In this document: one piece after another, positions 57,160-64,000 of the stretch | How positions within the stretch are numbered: the stretch's first letter is position 1 | Layout: every line of letters begins with the position of its first letter | NCBI RefSeq assembly: GCF_002246015.1 | Contig: NZ_NOLJ01000004.1 | Location: 62,001-126,000 of the forward strand | DNA length: 64,000 bases | Reading direction: 5' to 3' | From: Nostoc sp. 'Peltigera membranacea cyanobiont' 210A | GTDB lineage: Bacteria > Cyanobacteriota > Cyanobacteriia > Cyanobacteriales > Nostocaceae | The notes under the pieces: model-generated | Databases searched by the model: none | Told to the model about the DNA's origin: nothing | Seen by the model: the letters and a program-made list of their open reading frames with translations, nothing else | Program-made: the position numbers and the translations under genes

Positions 57160-57933
57160 TCACACTTGACTACTAGTAAGTGTTGAACGTTGATTATTAA
57201 ATCTCTCTCTAGCTAACTTTGTTGTCTGTGACTGTGAAATATTGGTATTCAAAATTTCCATGTTAAAACGGTATCCAACATTGCGGATAGTTTGAATCAA
57301 ATTGGGTTGCCGAGGATCGAGTTCAACCTTTTTCCGCAGCGATAAAACGTGAGTATCAATGGTACGAGGGTTATCAATAGCGTCAGGCCAAGCACGACGC
57401 AGCAATTCCGATCTACTTAGAGGTACTCCCCCAGCTTGTGCCAAAACGTACAGCAAACTGAATTCCTGGGGCGTTAAGTCAATAAACTCCCCTTGAAAGC
57501 GGACACGACGCTGAACTAAATCGATTTGCAAAGTGCCATAATCCAAATAAGCTGGTGCAGTAGGTGTGCGCTTCCGGCGAATCAGTGCCTCTACCCGTGC
57601 CAAAAACTCTTGCATTCCAAAAGGTTTGCTCAAGTAATCATCTGCGCCTGCCTTTAAACCTGCGACTATATCAGCTTCACTATTACGGGCAGATAGCATT
57701 AAGATTAGAGGCTGTTGCTGACGATGCAACCAACGACAAAACTCAATGCCATCACCATCAGGCAGGTCTGCATCTAAAACTACCAGTGTTGGTTGATGGC
57801 TTAAAAATACTTCCCTTGCTTGATAAATACTGGCAGCTTGATGCACGCGGTATTCCAGTTGTTGCAAGTGCCAACCCAACAACGACCTCAGATGGGGATT
57901 CCCCTCAATGATTTCTATACAAACCGAACCCAC
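57160..57933 (-). CDS. nrrA: OmpR-family response regulator, NrrA-like
   Basis: 257 residues from a GTG start. The receiver domain (about 3-115) has the phospho-acceptor Asp in LVVLDADLPDGDG and the Lys in DDYLSKPFGM. The winged-helix DNA-binding domain (about 130-225) includes LTPQEFSLLYVLAQ and NPRTIDTHVLSLRKKVE. From memory the sequence and the locus neighbourhood fit NrrA (All4312) of Anabaena. NrrA is a nitrogen-responsive regulator acting on hetR, sigE and glycogen breakdown. NrrA itself is under NtcA there. I found no clear GTA-N8-TAC box in the 600 bp upstream. Confidence 0.72.
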   Translation of the reverse strand: MGSVCIEIIEGNPHLRSLLGWHLQQLEYRVHQAASIYQAREVFLSHQPTLVVLDADLPDGDGIEFCRWLHRQQQPLILMLSARNSEADIVAGLKAGADDYLSKPFGMQEFLARVEALIRRKRTPTAPAYLDYGTLQIDLVQRRVRFQGEFIDLTPQEFSLLYVLAQAGGVPLSRSELLRRAWPDAIDNPRTIDTHVLSLRKKVELDPRQPNLIQTIRNVGYRFNMEILNTNISQSQTTKLARERFNNQRSTLTSSQV

Positions 57934-58533
57934 GGTGGCAAGACCCCTTAGCGTCGATGACTTTCAAAGTAACAAGCCCATCTCTAAGGTTTTGTAGCCT
58001 TTGTTACTTCAATTGCGATTAACTTTACATTTCCTAATAAAATCAGTGGCAATATATTTAATTTATGCCTTGCTGATAGGCGATTAGAAATATTATTAAA
58101 TTTTTATTAAATTTCTCAAAAGTGTTGTTAGACTTATAAAAAGTTCTTTTAACTTAACATTTTGCTTTTAGATGGGTGTAATGTGCTAAATATCTATAAC
58201 CCAACCAGCTAACAACAATAACAGCTTTTCAACCTGATTTAAGCTTATGGTACTTATGGCAAAAGTGGATTTTTTCGCAAAAATTTAGTACTCCCATCCA
58301 GCAATATAACATCAATACAATTGGGCTGTGATTGTGAAAATCAAAAAAATAACTTAAGCAGCTAACTAGAATCGATGTTTTCTGGAATAGGATTAAAGTA
58401 GCTTGTAGCTGCTATGAGGGTAATACCCAAAGTAGATGTGTTGACTTTGAGTTTATGCCAAAGTGAAATTACACTTCACTTTTTAGCGTGAATCATTTAC
58501 AATTCTCATTCCAAAGAGATTAATACAGCAGTT
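57934..58533. other. Divergent upstream region, nrrA-like and small gene
   Basis: AT-rich. I see no gene and no certain operator. It should contain both promoters. Confidence 0.4.
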
Positions 58534-58782
58534 ATGCTCCAAGACACACAATCCATCCGCTATTACCAAAGACTCACCGATGCCTTCATCGAGTTATGGA
58601 ATCGCGGTTATCGCACGGATGATATGCGGATGTATTTGGATGGATATCTAGCCGCACTGCGACATAGCAACGTCATTGAACCTTTTTTGATTCATCGCCT
58701 AGAAGAAGAAGCCAGCCGCTTCTTGTACGATGGCTCAAACTTTGCAGTGCCGCAACCACAGCCACAGCCCGATTACTACTAA
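58534..58782 (+). CDS. Small cyanobacterial protein (DUF6761-like)
   Basis: 82 residues. QSIRYYQRLTDAFIELWNRGYRTDDMRMYLDGYLAALRHSNVIEPFLIHRLEEEASRFLYD is a compact helical, cyanobacteria-typical sequence. I tentatively recall it as DUF6761. A Gln/Pro tail follows. The function is unknown. The start ATG has AAAGAG upstream. It is a single gene. Confidence 0.8.
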   Translation: MLQDTQSIRYYQRLTDAFIELWNRGYRTDDMRMYLDGYLAALRHSNVIEPFLIHRLEEEASRFLYDGSNFAVPQPQPQPDYY

Positions 58783-58905
58783 TTACCATTTACCTGGTCA
58801 TTGATAGTAACCGTTAATTACCGCAGATAATTATAGCATATTATCTGTATTGGTCAACGGGTTGTCGTGGTGTGAAATTTTGGAGATATTGTATTGATTA
58901 AACGC

Positions 58906-58950
58906 ATCCCCTCAGCCCTATATTGGTTTTGCCAATTAGACTGAGGGGAT
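58906..58950 (+). terminator. Long hairpin after the small gene
   Basis: ATCCCCTCAG (58906-58915) pairs perfectly with CTGAGGGGAT (58941-58950). Inside lies a second stem TTGG/CCAA around TTTTG. It is followed by TGTTGTCT, only weakly T-rich. Probably the transcript end of the 58534 gene, 123 bp downstream of its stop. No gene is visible in the rest of 58783-59289. Confidence 0.6.
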
Positions 58951-59167
58951 TGTTGTCTAGCAATAAAATCAAGTCCAATATACAGATGTTTTCTTTTGCA
59001 TGAAGTAAAAAGCCACGGGTTATGAGGCAGTGTTTAGACTACGCTCAACAGCCAGGCAGGAGTTAGAAACATCTTTACATCTTTATATCTGATGTGTGAG
59101 TCCTGGACTTTGTACCTCACTTACTTGCAAACTGCTGTAGATAAAGTATTTTTGTCACAAACCGAGC

Positions 59168-59213
59168 AAAAAACCCTTGAAAGGGGAGAGCAATAGTGTC
59201 TCTCCTTTCAAGG
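59168..59213 (-). terminator. Intrinsic terminator of the bolA-glutaredoxin operon
   Basis: On the minus strand a 15-bp stem starts CCTTGAAAGGAGAG (59213 leftwards), has a loop of about 9 nt, closes with CTCTCCCCTTTCAAGG and is followed by GTTTTTT. It is the strongest terminator structure in the window and lies about 80 bp beyond the glutaredoxin stop. Confidence 0.92.
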
Positions 59214-59289
59214 ATATTAAAAACGGCACATTGCCTTGATTGCAAAGCGCAAATTCAGCAACATACCCTTTCGTTTGGGTAAAGAGAGA

Positions 59290-59613
59290 TTACGAAGCTA
59301 ATGCTACTTCTACCTTTTCTTGCAATTCACCTTTCTGGTACAGTTCAATCAAAATATCAGAACCGCCAAGGAATTCACCATTGATATACACTTGGGGAAT
59401 TGTCGGCCAGCTAGAGTATTCTTTAATACCTTGACGAATTTCAGGGTCTGATAGAACGTCAACCGTCTCAAAGGGAACTCCCAAGGTATTGAGGATCTGC
59501 ACAACGTTGTTGGAGAAACCACATTGGGGCATTAACTTATTTCCCTTCATGAAAACTAAAATCTTGTTTTCTTGTAGCAAGCTATCAATTTTGTCTTTGA
59601 GTTCTGGTGTCAT
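59290..59613 (-). CDS. grxD: Monothiol glutaredoxin (CGFS type, Grx4/GrxD family)
   Basis: From the ATG at 59613 ([24 protein letters not shown]) it has 107 residues. The longer frame to 59670 adds an unlikely leader. The CGFS active site is in [32 protein letters not shown] is the GSH-binding part. CGFS glutaredoxins hold a shared 2Fe-2S cluster and pair with BolA proteins in iron-sulfur handling. bolA lies just upstream, supporting this. Confidence 0.95.
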   Translation of the reverse strand: MTPELKDKIDSLLQENKILVFMKGNKLMPQCGFSNNVVQILNTLGVPFETVDVLSDPEIRQGIKEYSSWPTIPQVYINGEFLGGSDILIELYQKGELQEKVEVALAS

Positions 59614-59649
59614 GGTATTTATGTTTCCTATGTTGGATTCAACAGTGAG

Positions 59650-59696
59650 GAGTGAGAAGTGAGGAGTCAAAATTCATAACTCCTAACTTCTCACTC
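59650..59696. repeat. 18-bp-arm inverted repeat between bolA and grxD
   Basis: GAGTGAGAAGTGAGGAGT (59650-59667) pairs with ACTCCTAACTTCTCACTC (59679-59696), 17 of 18 matched. It is STRR-like sequence but positioned in the spacer of a two-gene operon, where it could limit read-through or protect the mRNA ends. Confidence 0.8.
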
Positions 59697-59700
59697 TTAT

Positions 59701-59958
59701 TTACGAAGCTGCTGTTGCTTGCCAAGCTTCGGGAGTGTATGTTTTCACCGCCAAGGCATGAATCGCTTCAGTTGACATAGCTTGACCCAACGCACCATAA
59801 ACTAACTGGTGCTGTTGCACTAGTCCTTTACCTGCAAAGTGCGATGAAACTACTGTCACCTGATAGTGGTCGCCGCCACCAGTCAAGTCTTGCACCTGAA
59901 CCTGTGCGTCTGGCAGTCCCGCCTTGATCATTTCCTCAACCTGTTGCGGACTAATCAT
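59701..59958 (-). CDS. bolA: BolA family protein
   Basis: 85 residues. [57 protein letters not shown] ends in a stretch leading to [14 protein letters not shown]. The GGGDHYQ and H-x-L-A-(V/L) motifs supply His ligands for the cluster shared with CGFS glutaredoxin. It lies 87 bp before grxD on the same strand. Confidence 0.95.
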   Translation of the reverse strand: MISPQQVEEMIKAGLPDAQVQVQDLTGGGDHYQVTVVSSHFAGKGLVQQHQLVYGALGQAMSTEAIHALAVKTYTPEAWQATAAS

Positions 59959-60185
59959 CGCAATTCCTGAAAAAACTTACTTTTCTATTATTAACAGATA
60001 TAGAGCAAATGCCTGTGCCAACTTCAGGCTTTGGCAAGGCTGTAGATACACACGCTTCTGAGGTGTATTGCTTGAGAACGCTCAGGTTTTGGTTACGACG
60101 GATAGCTCTATCCTAGCACTGGGGCGTTCCCAAGCGACTGGTTAGGGAAATGTGAGTAGGGAAAAACAGGCAACAAAAATTTAAT

Positions 60186-60767
60186 TTATTTTTTTGGGGA
60201 TGAAGAGGATGAATTACCACCTTCTCTGGGATAGGGAGAATCAACAAAACCCAACTCAAACAACTGTTTATAGGCTTTCTTGCCTAAATCCCGTGTCGGG
60301 TTTTGACTCTTAATTATTTGAACTAACAACGGTACAGCTAATTCTGGCTGATTTTGTGCCCGATGTACCAATGCTAGCTGAAAGGTGGCTTCATCTCGCT
60401 TTTGGGCTGTTAATAGAGCTTTTTGACGCTGAGAATCAGAAACTCTGTTGTCAATTCCCGAAAAGCTAGAATTTAACTCTTGATAAAAATTAGATAGCTG
60501 ATTATAAACTTGACGTGCTTCTTGCAGTTTCTTGGCAGCTAAGGTGTAGTTTTGAGCAGAAACGGCTTGTTCTGCATCTTTTACTAAGCGATCGCCACCT
60601 GCAATGCTCAAAAGGCTGTTACTTTCGGTTATGGGGCGGAGATTATTAGGATCGTTGGGGTCAATGGGTTGTGGTTGGCTGGTAGTGCCTGGTGACTGTG
60701 ATACCTGAGCATTCACAGGTGATAGCAGGCTGAGGACTGCTATAACTGATAAAACAGTACGGTGCAT
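60186..60767 (-). CDS. Exported protein with helical, TPR-like domain
   Basis: From the ATG at 60767 (MHRTVLSVIAVLSLLSPVNAQVSQ) it has 193 residues with a clear signal peptide cut after NAQ or nearby. A Pro/Asn-rich linker follows. The domain from about residue 50 to 170 (GDRLVKDAEQAVSAQNYTLAAKKLQEARQVYNQLSNFYQELNSSFSGID ... LALVHRAQNQPELAVPLLVQII) has the pairing of helices seen in TPR proteins. It is a cyanobacterial conserved hypothetical protein. No partner gene. Confidence 0.72.
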   Translation of the reverse strand: MHRTVLSVIAVLSLLSPVNAQVSQSPGTTSQPQPIDPNDPNNLRPITESNSLLSIAGGDRLVKDAEQAVSAQNYTLAAKKLQEARQVYNQLSNFYQELNSSFSGIDNRVSDSQRQKALLTAQKRDEATFQLALVHRAQNQPELAVPLLVQIIKSQNPTRDLGKKAYKQLFELGFVDSPYPREGGNSSSSSPKK

Positions 60768-61435
60768 CAAGGTAACAGCGACAGCAGTGTTCATGGGATC
60801 AATTAGTGCGACAACTATACAAGAGAGTTATGGAAACTTCGGGTATCTTAACTCTGTTTTGGTCTTGGACAAAGTAAAGTTACATCCTAAGTATCTCTGA
60901 TTTAGACTAAAAATCAGTTTAATAGAGTTCCCATTACCCCTGTATACCAACTAACTTATATCGCTGTGATGAGTGATACCTACGGGAGAGTGCGTCCCAA
61001 TCTGCTTAACTACCAGCTTTCCTCCCCAATAAATATCTCAGGTTAACTGGGATATTTGGCAGGAGAATTTTCCCAAAGCACTGCTTGAAGTATTTGCGTA
61101 GGCATCGCACCAAACTAGTTCAGAATAGCGATGTCTTCAGTGGGCACTTCTCAACTTTTATTTAACTGTCTGACCAAATGTGAAAATATTTATCATCAAG
61201 CAATTCAGTAGTTTGCAGACAATTAATTAGCTGTTGGCTCAAAAAAATGCCAATTTGGCTGAATATATTATCAATAGCGGGTAATTTATATATATACATC
61301 CTCAAAGGTTGCAAAATATTACTACTCTTTTGTGACTTACTCAGGATGAATATAGCAGTTAGGAATTAGTGTCAAATATTGAAAAGGTGCAGTTTCTGAA
61401 TTATGCACGGTCAATGATTATGAGGTTTGACTTTA
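60768..61435. other. Gene-free region of about 670 bp
   Basis: AT-rich, with short partial hairpins but no gene or repeat that I can support. It includes the upstream region of the 60186-60767 gene and lies beyond the plsC stop. Confidence 0.4.
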
Positions 61436-62191
61436 TCAAGAATTAGTAATTTCTGCAAATGCGTGATTAGTAACTTTTGTTTCTTGATGGCTCAATTGTT
61501 GCAGTGCCTTTGCTAAATCAGTTGTGATGTTTTTTGCCTCTTGTTTTATACAGCCATTCATGTAATCCGCGACTCTAATTGGGGAGCCAATGTCAATACT
61601 CACATCTGTACCCCAATTGGGATAAGGTTGGCTGTAATTAATGCCTATAGGTATAATTTTCACTCCCAACCCGGAATGACTAGATTCAGCACTCAAAGCA
61701 AGACGAGCAATTCCCGGTTTCAACTGGTGAACTTGGCCATCACGAAAAATGTTACCTTCTGGAAAGATTACCAGGGTTTTTTGCTGCTGAAGTAGTTCTA
61801 CTCCATGTCGCAGCGTGCGGACTGACGGATGCTTAGAATTTACAGGAAACCCCCCTAAACGTCGAACAAACCAGCCTTGCAAACCTTGGCATTCGTCAAT
61901 AGTCACCATAAATCGCAAGTCTTGCTTTCTTAGACAAGCAGTAGCGTAGGGTACAAGCAAGGCATCCCAACGCGCCCGATGGGTAGGCGCGAGGATCACA
62001 GGCCCAGTTGTGGGGATATTTTTTTGTCCGGTTATTCTAATTTGCCCAAAGAATAATGGTAATAGGCAGTGACGCCCTAATAAATATGCCAGGGGACTTA
62101 ACCAAGGAGAAACCCTTGAGGTAGTGCTATCTACCTGAGGATTTGCTGGGGTGTGCTGGCAGGTATCGGATGAAGAGTAAAATTCCATCAT
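61436..62191 (-). CDS. plsC: 1-acyl-glycerol-3-phosphate acyltransferase (PlsC family)
   Basis: 251 residues. The acyltransferase motif HX4D reads H-R-A-R-W-D in ILAPTHRARWDALL. Motif II lies in RLGGFPVNSKHPSVRTLRHGVELL, and the FPEG block (motif III) in LVIFPEGNIFRDG. Motif IV is VKIIPIGINY. It acylates lysophosphatidate, or a related acceptor, at the membrane in phospholipid and glycolipid synthesis. Cyanobacteria have several paralogues, so the symbol denotes the family. The N-terminal 30 residues are polar and variable. Confidence 0.88.
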   Translation of the reverse strand: MMEFYSSSDTCQHTPANPQVDSTTSRVSPWLSPLAYLLGRHCLLPLFFGQIRITGQKNIPTTGPVILAPTHRARWDALLVPYATACLRKQDLRFMVTIDECQGLQGWFVRRLGGFPVNSKHPSVRTLRHGVELLQQQKTLVIFPEGNIFRDGQVHQLKPGIARLALSAESSHSGLGVKIIPIGINYSQPYPNWGTDVSIDIGSPIRVADYMNGCIKQEAKNITTDLAKALQQLSHQETKVTNHAFAEITNS

Positions 62192-62304
62192 GACGGATGC
62201 AGCTGATTGACGGGTAAAAATTTAACGAAAGGCGTGATTAGTTACACCGTAGATTCTCTTGTGTGACTTATGTCGTAGTATATGGACAGTTTTACCTCTG
62301 TCCG

Positions 62305-62790
62305 TTAGTTTACCTTACGCCGCCTAGTAGCAAACCAAGTCTGTAATTGCTGACGACAAGCTGACTCTAGAATGCCTCCGATTACTTGGAGACGGTGATT
62401 AGAAGCAGCACTATCGGGGATGTTAATAACTGTACGAATTGCGCCAGTTTTTGTATCGTCTACTCCATATACCAGTAGTCCTAGTCGTGATTGGACGATC
62501 GCACCTGCACACATTGGGCAAGGTTCGAGAGTTACATAAAGGGTGCATTCATTAAGATGCCAATTTTGTAAAGTTGTTGCAGCTGTCTTGATAGCGAGAA
62601 TTTCCGCATGAGCGGTAGGGTCTTTGTCGCGCTCTTTTCTGTTTTCTCCTTGTGCTAGCAATTTGCCTGTTGAATCAATGATAACAGCACCTACAGGGAT
62701 TTCACCTGCTTCACCTGCTGTTTTTGCTAATTCTAGGGCATAACTCATCCATTGTTGATGTATAAGATATTCCGTATACTTAGTTAACAT
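62305..62790 (-). CDS. tadA: tRNA adenosine(34) deaminase
   Basis: 161 residues. It converts A34 to inosine in tRNA-Arg(ACG). Zinc ligands are the His in PTAHAEILAI, with catalytic Glu, and two Cys in LEPCPMCAGAIVQSR. The GEIPVGAVIID strand and the TGA-type end (VYGVDDTKTGAIRTV) are typical of TadA, as distinct from guanine or cytosine deaminases. Alternative ATGs lie at codon 15 and nearby. Confidence 0.93.
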   Translation of the reverse strand: MLTKYTEYLIHQQWMSYALELAKTAGEAGEIPVGAVIIDSTGKLLAQGENRKERDKDPTAHAEILAIKTAATTLQNWHLNECTLYVTLEPCPMCAGAIVQSRLGLLVYGVDDTKTGAIRTVINIPDSAASNHRLQVIGGILESACRQQLQTWFATRRRKVN

Positions 62791-62884
62791 ATTCTTATCA
62801 ATTCGATATTCCTTGCCCTAAAGGTGGGCAAACTTGATCTACAGTTTTCTGGCACTTTGTCAAGCTAGTTTTGAAGGTTTAGGT

Positions 62885-62916
62885 TTTGTAGTAAGGACTT
62901 TAGTCCCTACTACAAA
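62885..62916. repeat. Palindromic dispersed repeat
   Basis: TTTGTAGTAAGGAC (62885-62898) and GTCCCTACTACAAA (62903-62916) form a 14-bp stem with one mismatch and a TTTA loop, between tadA and grxC. The rest of this roughly 215-bp gap shows nothing. Confidence 0.75.
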
Positions 62917-63006
62917 CTTGCTTACCGAGCTATTTAAAATCAAAAATTGCCCAACATAGCATCACCAAAGAACTTGTTGGGGGCTGATGTGATTTCAATG
63001 TGATTT

Positions 63007-63321
63007 CTAAATAGCGGCTTGGGCTAAAAGGGGATCGAGTTGACTTTGTGTGTCTAGCTGATATAGGTCATCGCAGCCGCCAATGTGCTGGTTATTGATA
63101 AAAATTTGTGGTACTGTACGGCGACCGTTGGCGCGTTCTGCCATTTTCGCTCTGGCTGCTGCGTCGCCGTCGATTTTGTATTCAGTGAAATTTACACCTT
63201 TCCACCACAGCAGTATTTTGGCACGAATGCAGTAAGGGCAAGTTTGCCATGTGTAAAGTTCAACGTTGGCTTTGACTCGCTCTGGATGGCGATTTAAAAG
63301 GGGATTAAGAAAGTCCAGCAT
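63007..63321 (-). CDS. grxC: Glutaredoxin 3 (GrxC)
   Basis: 104 residues. Dithiol active site CPYC in YTWQTCPYCIRAKILLWWKG. GSH-binding segments are RRTVPQIFINNQHIGGCDDLY. About 15 extra residues precede the core. It reduces disulphides with glutathione. It is distinct from the CGFS protein at 59290. The next gene, also leftwards, is separated by 48 bp. Confidence 0.95.
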   Translation of the reverse strand: MLDFLNPLLNRHPERVKANVELYTWQTCPYCIRAKILLWWKGVNFTEYKIDGDAAARAKMAERANGRRTVPQIFINNQHIGGCDDLYQLDTQSQLDPLLAQAAI

Positions 63322-63368
63322 ATTTTTTTAAGCAAGGTTTTAACTATGTCTCTAGCCTAGAACATTGC

Positions 63369-63968
63369 TTACCGCATCGGCGCTGGAACCCACTTTTGGA
63401 AACCCTCTAAATGATTCCAGTAAGCCAAATATCCAGTCAATGCCCAAATTAGAGCGGCTACTATCAGCACTGCTACGCCAATTAGCCGCCAAGTTCGGTT
63501 AGTTTTCCAATAAAGAGTTGGCGCTGCAAAAATACCACCTAATCCAGTTAAAATAAAGCCGATTCCCGATAAAAGCGGTTGCTTTGTCAAATTCAAGTTG
63601 ATGATGCGGATGCCGACTACGATCGCAACTGCACCAGCAAAGAAGCCATAAATTGCTATTGTCAATAAATCCCAATTTTGAGCGAGTGCGATCGCAGCCG
63701 CCACAAACAAGATTCCAAATAGGACACTCGTCTCCCCAAAGGCAATGTTAAAGCTACCCATTACTGGCCAAGTGAAGCTCATGTGTAAACCAGCTGTGAG
63801 TGCGATGTCTGGCGACAAGCCGCTTCGCGTCCACGCACCCGTAATTCCAAATCCCGGAATCCACCGACTTTGATTAGAATTATCAATACCACGATACACA
63901 TAGTCAGCCAGTAGAAATAACCCAGCTACCATGTTGATTAACATGAGGGTGATGTAGTCGATAAACAC
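63369..63968 (-). CDS. DUF981-like membrane protein
   Basis: 199 residues with about six hydrophobic helices. The sequence MFIDYITLMLINMVAGLFLLADYVYRG ... GFGITGAWTRSGLSPDIALTAGLHMSFTWPVMGSFNIAFGE recalls DUF981, a family of predicted integral membrane proteins of unknown function. It has no signal peptide. It is upstream of grxC on the same strand and may be co-transcribed. The start is 33 bp from the window edge, so upstream context is missing. Confidence 0.78.
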   Translation of the reverse strand: MFIDYITLMLINMVAGLFLLADYVYRGIDNSNQSRWIPGFGITGAWTRSGLSPDIALTAGLHMSFTWPVMGSFNIAFGETSVLFGILFVAAAIALAQNWDLLTIAIYGFFAGAVAIVVGIRIINLNLTKQPLLSGIGFILTGLGGIFAAPTLYWKTNRTWRLIGVAVLIVAALIWALTGYLAYWNHLEGFQKWVPAPMR

Positions 63969-64000
63969 GATTAACCTCTGAATTTGACAAGTTATTTACT

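Overview
The window comes from a filamentous, probably heterocyst-forming cyanobacterium (Nostocales, Nostoc/Anabaena type). Three things point there. Photosystem I genes lie in the order psaF-psaJ-psaL. The octamer GCGATCGC (HIP1) and heptamer tandem repeats of the ggagtta/ctgagtt kind are scattered through it. Many genes belong to cyanobacteria-only families (Tic22-like, DUF1825, DUF1830, DUF1997, DUF4079, glsF, rne with the RRRRRRSSA tail). From memory, and unchecked, the order rpsL-rpsG-fusA-tufA-rpsJ ... pheA ... rnhB-rne ... clpS ... nrrA resembles the Anabaena sp. PCC 7120 region around rne and nrrA. Most of the window is housekeeping chromosome, with small mobile and repeat-derived changes between about 44 and 50 kb.

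Layout. 0-7 kb: the 5' part of a Tic22-like gene, tRNA-Pro(UGG), a GNAT acetyltransferase, an ACT-like protein, an alpha/beta hydrolase, tsaD, and the photosystem I cluster psaF-psaJ-psaL. 7-19 kb: gmk and remA, a DUF29 protein, the tyrS-pyrF-exported protein operon, a class A penicillin-binding protein, a J-domain/TPR protein, a TM2/SHOCT protein, a helix-hairpin-helix protein, lepB, then 1.6 kb without genes. 18-28 kb: a polysaccharide deacetylase, the large ferredoxin-type glutamate synthase gene glsF, a phosphodiester glycosidase-like exported protein, a cupin and an A-type Fe-S carrier. 28-34 kb: the str operon (rpsL, rpsG, fusA, tufA, rpsJ), with an unusually long rpsL-rpsG gap and hairpins after tufA and rpsJ. 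34-44 kb: a LON-domain protein, pheA, a DUF1997 protein, rnhB-rne, a long rne upstream region, a fused radical-SAM/DUF2344 protein carrying repeat-derived inserts, and a STAS protein.

44-50 kb is the accessory part. It holds a frameshifted fragment of an LL-diaminopimelate aminotransferase-like gene, clpS, a CPBP membrane protease, and a small gene cut by a 100-bp MITE whose twin lies 12 kb away in opposite orientation. It also holds a DUF2281/PIN toxin-antitoxin pair fused tail-to-tail to an orphan antitoxin whose own toxin has been deleted down to its first six codons. 50-64 kb: a pentapeptide-repeat protein coupled to a DICT/degenerate HD-GYP protein, a B12-type radical SAM enzyme, DUF1830, DUF4079 and PH-like membrane proteins, an ABC ATPase with a repeat-derived insert, an NrrA-like response regulator, a bolA-CGFS glutaredoxin pair, plsC, tadA, grxC and a DUF981-like membrane protein.

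I see no large new defence or biosynthetic system. The most distinctive observations are the MITE pair and its split gene, the toxin-antitoxin chimera, and dispersed repeats that were taken into reading frames without breaking them.
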